Origin: Actinomycetota bacterium
GTDB lineage: Bacteria > Actinomycetota > Humimicrobiia > Humimicrobiales > Humimicrobiaceae
Length of the DNA stretch: 18,063 nucleotides
Assembly (NCBI GenBank): GCA_018400395.1
Contig: JAGYMN010000019.1
Coordinates: forward strand, 1 to 18,063
Reading direction: 5' to 3'
Positions within the stretch are counted from its first letter, which is position 1. Each line of letters begins with the position of its first letter. Shown piece after piece: positions 15,331 to 18,063 of the stretch. The translations under genes and the position numbers were made by a program. The notes under the pieces were generated by a model. It was not told the DNA's origin. It saw only the letters and a list, made by a program, of their open reading frames with translations, and did not search any database.

Positions 15331-16017
15331 TTAACCATTTATCTCTTCTTCATGTAAAACTCCATTTTCAAGTACATACAGGCAGTCTGCCATTTTCAGA
15401 TTTTTTAATTCATTCTCTACTGCAATCACTGCTTTTCCACTTTTTTTCAGTCCCCCCATTATTGATCTTACCCTTGCTGCTGATTTTTCATCAAGCTGGG
15501 ACATGGCTTCATCAAATATGATTATATCCGGATTTAGTGAAAGCACGGAAGCAATTGCTATTAATTGTTTCTCCCCGCCCGAAAGCCTGTCCGGATCAGA
15601 GAATCTATGTTTCTGCATACCGGTCATCTCAAGACTTTCTACTATCCTTCTGTCAATTTCTTTACGGTCTATACACAGGTTCTCCGGCCCAAAAGCAATA
15701 TCATCTTCCACTGCTGGTGAAAAAAGCTGGGTATCCGGGTCCTGAAATATGATGCCGGCACTAACCGCTATTTCGGATACCTTCATTTTTGATACCGGCC
15801 TTCCGTAAATAAGTACATCCCCCTCCAGTACTCCCTGGTATATATGGGGTATAATTCCCATAATACAGTAACACAGGGTGCTCTTACCGCTTCCACTTGG
15901 ACCTGTTATCGCAGTTATCTCGCTGCTGCTGATCTTAAGGTTTAAACCGTTAAGTATATTTTTGCCTTCCTGAGCATATTTGAAGCTTAGATTCTTTATT
16001 TCCAGCGGATAAATCAT
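15331..16017 (-). CDS. ecfA: ECF-type ABC transporter ATPase (first in operon, H-loop histidine missing)
   Basis: The 228-residue ABC ATPase has Walker A GPSGSGKST (39-47), Q-loop FQDPDTQLFS (91-100), canonical signature LSGGEKQLIAIA (145-156), Walker B IIIFDE (165-170) and D-loop SQLD. At the H-loop position, where ECF ATPases usually have Thr-His-Asp, the sequence reads Glu-Asn-Glu, so the catalytic switch His is replaced by Asn202. The IPHIYQGVLEGDVLIYGRPV segment resembles the first ATPase half of fused ECF systems. The ATG overlaps the stop of the preceding gene as ATGA, implying coupling. It is expected to form an asymmetric heterodimer with the downstream ATPase; see the finding on the degenerate site. 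Confidence 0.92.
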   Translation of the reverse strand: MIYPLEIKNLSFKYAQEGKNILNGLNLKISSSEITAITGPSGSGKSTLCYCIMGIIPHIYQGVLEGDVLIYGRPVSKMKVSEIAVSAGIIFQDPDTQLFSPAVEDDIAFGPENLCIDRKEIDRRIVESLEMTGMQKHRFSDPDRLSGGEKQLIAIASVLSLNPDIIIFDEAMSQLDEKSAARVRSIMGGLKKSGKAVIAVENELKNLKMADCLYVLENGVLHEEEING

Positions 16018-16538
16018 TCAAGTCCTATCTCCATCACAAATTTGCACCACCTCTGACTGTAAGGGTCCTTCCTGACAATTATCTGGAAAGGGCCGGAGCC
16101 TCCCTGGCTCCCTGTCGTCATATACTGGCCGTTTATTTTATAGGCTACATATATATTATCTTTATCTTTGACTTCAGAAATATCAAAAGCTACCGTATAG
16201 CCGTCAAGTGCTCTTACTATTACAGCACTTCCATCAGATATCTCCAGACCGACCCAATCAAGGACCCTGATCAGCGGGACTCCCGTGTATTTATGACTAA
16301 CCGGCCCCGTTTTACTGGTATCAAGATCGGCCATAAAATCTACCTCACCCATAAGCCTTATACTATCCATATCTATTTCTGCCAGCTCTTCTCCTCCTTT
16401 TTTGATAATTATATAGGCCCCGCTTTCCTGCTCCCTTTTCTGTCTGATATTTCCCGTATTTAAAAAGGCTGCTGTTGCCACCGCTGCAATAAGCACTGCA
16501 AGAACCGTTATAACAATAATCAGGTTTTTCTTTTTCAT
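16014..16538 (-). CDS. Membrane-anchored sulfite-oxidase-fold (molybdopterin-binding-like) domain protein
   Basis: The 174-residue product has a basic start (MKKKN) and one hydrophobic helix (about 5-27) acting as a signal anchor, then an extracytoplasmic domain. Its pattern fits the oxidoreductase molybdopterin-binding (SUOX) fold: MDSIRLMGEVDF, then YTGVPLIRVLDWVGL, AVIVRALDGYTVAFDISEV, and a closing SGPFQIIVRKDPYSQRWCKFV. In catalytic members a conserved Cys that ligates molybdenum lies before the G-V-P-L segment. Here that region (residues about 70-88) has no Cys; the only Cys is near the C-terminus. A ligand-binding rather than redox role is therefore likely. It lies between the phosphodiesterase gene (4-base gap) and an ECF ATPase gene (4-base overlap), so it may present a substrate to the transporter. 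The fold assignment is by eye and moderately sure. Confidence 0.7.
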   Translation of the reverse strand: MKKKNLIIVITVLAVLIAAVATAAFLNTGNIRQKREQESGAYIIIKKGGEELAEIDMDSIRLMGEVDFMADLDTSKTGPVSHKYTGVPLIRVLDWVGLEISDGSAVIVRALDGYTVAFDISEVKDKDNIYVAYKINGQYMTTGSQGGSGPFQIIVRKDPYSQRWCKFVMEIGLE

Positions 16539-16542
16539 GATT

Positions 16543-18057
16543 TTATTCTTTTAAATAATCTTTATCCCCGGGGCAAAAAACAATATATGGCACTATCATG
16601 TCTTCGTAGCGGAATTCTCCATGAGAGCCTCCATCTTCAGTAGAATGCATCCCGTGATCTGCTGTTACCACTACATACCCTTCCCACATAGAGACAAGCT
16701 CTTTAACATACATGTCAAGCCTCTTGATCTCATCCATGGTCTCTCCGGTAATATCACCAAAGTTATGTCCCATATCATCAATTGAATGAAAATGTACAAC
16801 CATCAGTTCAAATCCTTTATCCATATTGCTGATGCTGTACTCTAATATGTCATCATCCCTGTCGCCGTCCCTGTCACGGTCAGTATTAAGTTCCGGTTCT
16901 ATTTCTGTCTTTATTATCTGTATATCTCCTTCCACATACAGTGTTTTCGTATTATCCTCTATAACCGAAGCAAAAACAGTAGGGATGAGGGATTCCCTTT
17001 TATCATGGTCATCTATGCCGCTGTATGCAGGGGGCTTACCGGTGAACATGGCGGCAAGGCCTGCATTCGTAACAGGTCTGAAAACAGAAACAGCAGGTTT
17101 TACACTGCTGGCTTCAGCCATAAAATCAATATACCCGTTATCAACTGCATATATATACTGGTGATAGCCAAGCCCATCAAGTATGATAAGCATCACTTTT
17201 TCACCACGGTGTATGTGATATTTTAAATCATGATAGGCATCCATTATACTTCCGGACGGCGCATCTATTATAATACCTGCTGTATCCCCGACTATTTTCC
17301 CTTCAGCCCTACTATCTGCATAATTGAAATGGTTATCCTCGAGTTCAATATAGCCGCTGTGATCCGCATACAAAATATTTCCGTCCCTGCCCATTACAAC
17401 AATACTGCCGAAAACTTCATATCCCAAAAGATCTTCTATTTTCAATATTTTTTCAACTGAATACATGGATGCTTGCCTCTCACCCGCGTTGCCCCCAGTA
17501 TAGACATCCCCTTCACGTTTTAGATACTCTGATGTCTTTCCATAAGCCTGCCCGGGCGTAATCCTTAAAATATTTTTATCAGTACTTATTATATCCATCC
17601 CGTATTCATAGCACGAATCTGTATTTTGCGACACCAGAATTATTTCTTCTATCATCTCTATGCTGATTCCAGCAGGGTGATCCGGATCCATAACATTCCA
17701 TCCATCCTGTGGATCAAGAGCCAGGCGGCTCATTTTGACATCATCGTAATCCAGCCGGACTGCAGTGCCGTCATACGAAGTAATTATCACACTATTATAT
17801 TTAGAAAAAGGTTCTGCCGATTCTATTACCTGTTTTAAATAAGCAACCCTGTTATTTTTGATGCTTCCTTCTCCTGCCTGCATGTCTTTTATTGAATTCA
17901 AGCCGGTTATTTTTTTTACATTTCTTACATCTCCGGTTATTTTTAATAAGGGCAGTGATGCATCTTCATCAACAAACCTTGATAGGCCGAATGTACCCGC
18001 TGCCAGTCCTGCAATAAGAGCAGCTGAAATTATTAATACAAGATATATCTTTTTCAA
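16543..18057 (-). CDS. Membrane-anchored alkaline-phosphatase-superfamily phosphodiesterase with two N-terminal SUOX-like domains
   Basis: The 504-residue product starts with a signal anchor (residues 1-26). Residues about 36-142 and 160-242 each show the same strand pattern as the next gene's domain (IITSYDGTAVRLDYDDV; IVVMGRDGNILYADHSGYIEL). From about 285 on it is a phosphodiesterase/nucleotide-pyrophosphatase-like domain with all metal ligands: Asp294 in LIILDGLG, Thr330 in RPVTNAG as likely nucleophile, Asp427 and His431 in SIDDMGHNFG, Asp467-His468 in TADHGMHS, and His479 in GGSHGEF. An Asp-Arg-rich insertion (residues 391-403) interrupts it. The start is TTG at 18057, immediately preceded by an in-frame TAA (18058-18060), so the gene is complete. 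It probably hydrolyses a phosphodiester or pyrophosphate outside the membrane. It is the first operon gene seen; more may lie upstream. Confidence 0.78.
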   Translation of the reverse strand: MKKIYLVLIISAALIAGLAAGTFGLSRFVDEDASLPLLKITGDVRNVKKITGLNSIKDMQAGEGSIKNNRVAYLKQVIESAEPFSKYNSVIITSYDGTAVRLDYDDVKMSRLALDPQDGWNVMDPDHPAGISIEMIEEIILVSQNTDSCYEYGMDIISTDKNILRITPGQAYGKTSEYLKREGDVYTGGNAGERQASMYSVEKILKIEDLLGYEVFGSIVVMGRDGNILYADHSGYIELEDNHFNYADSRAEGKIVGDTAGIIIDAPSGSIMDAYHDLKYHIHRGEKVMLIILDGLGYHQYIYAVDNGYIDFMAEASSVKPAVSVFRPVTNAGLAAMFTGKPPAYSGIDDHDKRESLIPTVFASVIEDNTKTLYVEGDIQIIKTEIEPELNTDRDRDGDRDDDILEYSISNMDKGFELMVVHFHSIDDMGHNFGDITGETMDEIKRLDMYVKELVSMWEGYVVVTADHGMHSTEDGGSHGEFRYEDMIVPYIVFCPGDKDYLKE

Positions 18058-18063
18058 TTAACC

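Noticed and set aside
16014..16538. Calling the small SUOX-like protein a functional molybdopterin oxidoreductase
   Set aside because: The expected Mo-ligating Cys is absent and the protein is a minimal single domain, so enzymatic redox activity is not supported.

Overview
This window reads as a contiguous piece of a bacterial chromosome, AT-rich between genes. It has a strong preference for AGG/AGA arginine and ATA isoleucine codons, very tight gene packing, and two genes that use TTG starts. A bacterial rather than archaeal host is supported by an apolipoprotein N-acyltransferase (Lnt) and by an ADP-glucose-type GlgC. The gene set (short-type glycogen phosphorylase, DUF3536-type GH57 protein, ECF transporter, MobB with an iron-sulfur-like cysteine cluster) suggests an anaerobe. 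The phylum cannot be fixed from this sequence; a deep-branching anaerobic lineage is only a guess. No rRNA, tRNA, CRISPR array, insertion sequence or phage gene was recognised.

Left region (1-6442): storage-glucan metabolism. A 5'-truncated GH57/DUF3536 gene overlaps malQ (4-alpha-glucanotransferase), which is followed closely by glgC (ADP-glucose synthesis), all on the plus strand. A short-type alpha-glucan phosphorylase (glgP) faces them on the minus strand. Synthesis (GlgC), remodelling (MalQ, GH57) and breakdown (GlgP) are present; glycogen synthase and branching enzyme are not in the window.

Middle region (6732-12432): envelope-related genes in single-gene units. They are a small two-membrane-span coiled-coil protein (minus), a polytopic membrane protein with a C-terminal endonuclease/exonuclease/phosphatase (EEP) domain (plus), Lnt (minus), and an acyltransferase-3 family membrane protein (plus). 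Convergent neighbours abut or overlap, leaving no space for conventional terminators.

Right region (12427-18057, minus strand): a compact seven-gene operon whose genes are separated by at most 12 bases or overlap. In transcription order it encodes (1) a membrane-anchored alkaline-phosphatase-superfamily phosphodiesterase with two N-terminal domains that look like the sulfite-oxidase/molybdopterin-binding fold, (2) a small anchored protein with a third copy of that domain, (3, 4) two ECF-type ABC ATPases, (5) the EcfT transmembrane protein, (6) MobB with a C-terminal four-cysteine iron-sulfur-like motif, and (7) a small atypical protein kinase-like protein. This is the most interesting part of the window. 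Extracytoplasmic phosphodiester cleavage, a pterin-cofactor-like binding fold, an ECF vitamin-type importer and a molybdenum-cofactor GTPase together suggest a salvage or uptake route for a molybdenum/tungsten cofactor or a related pterin or metal. That function is inference. No substrate-binding S component is visible; it may lie beyond position 18063, upstream in the operon.
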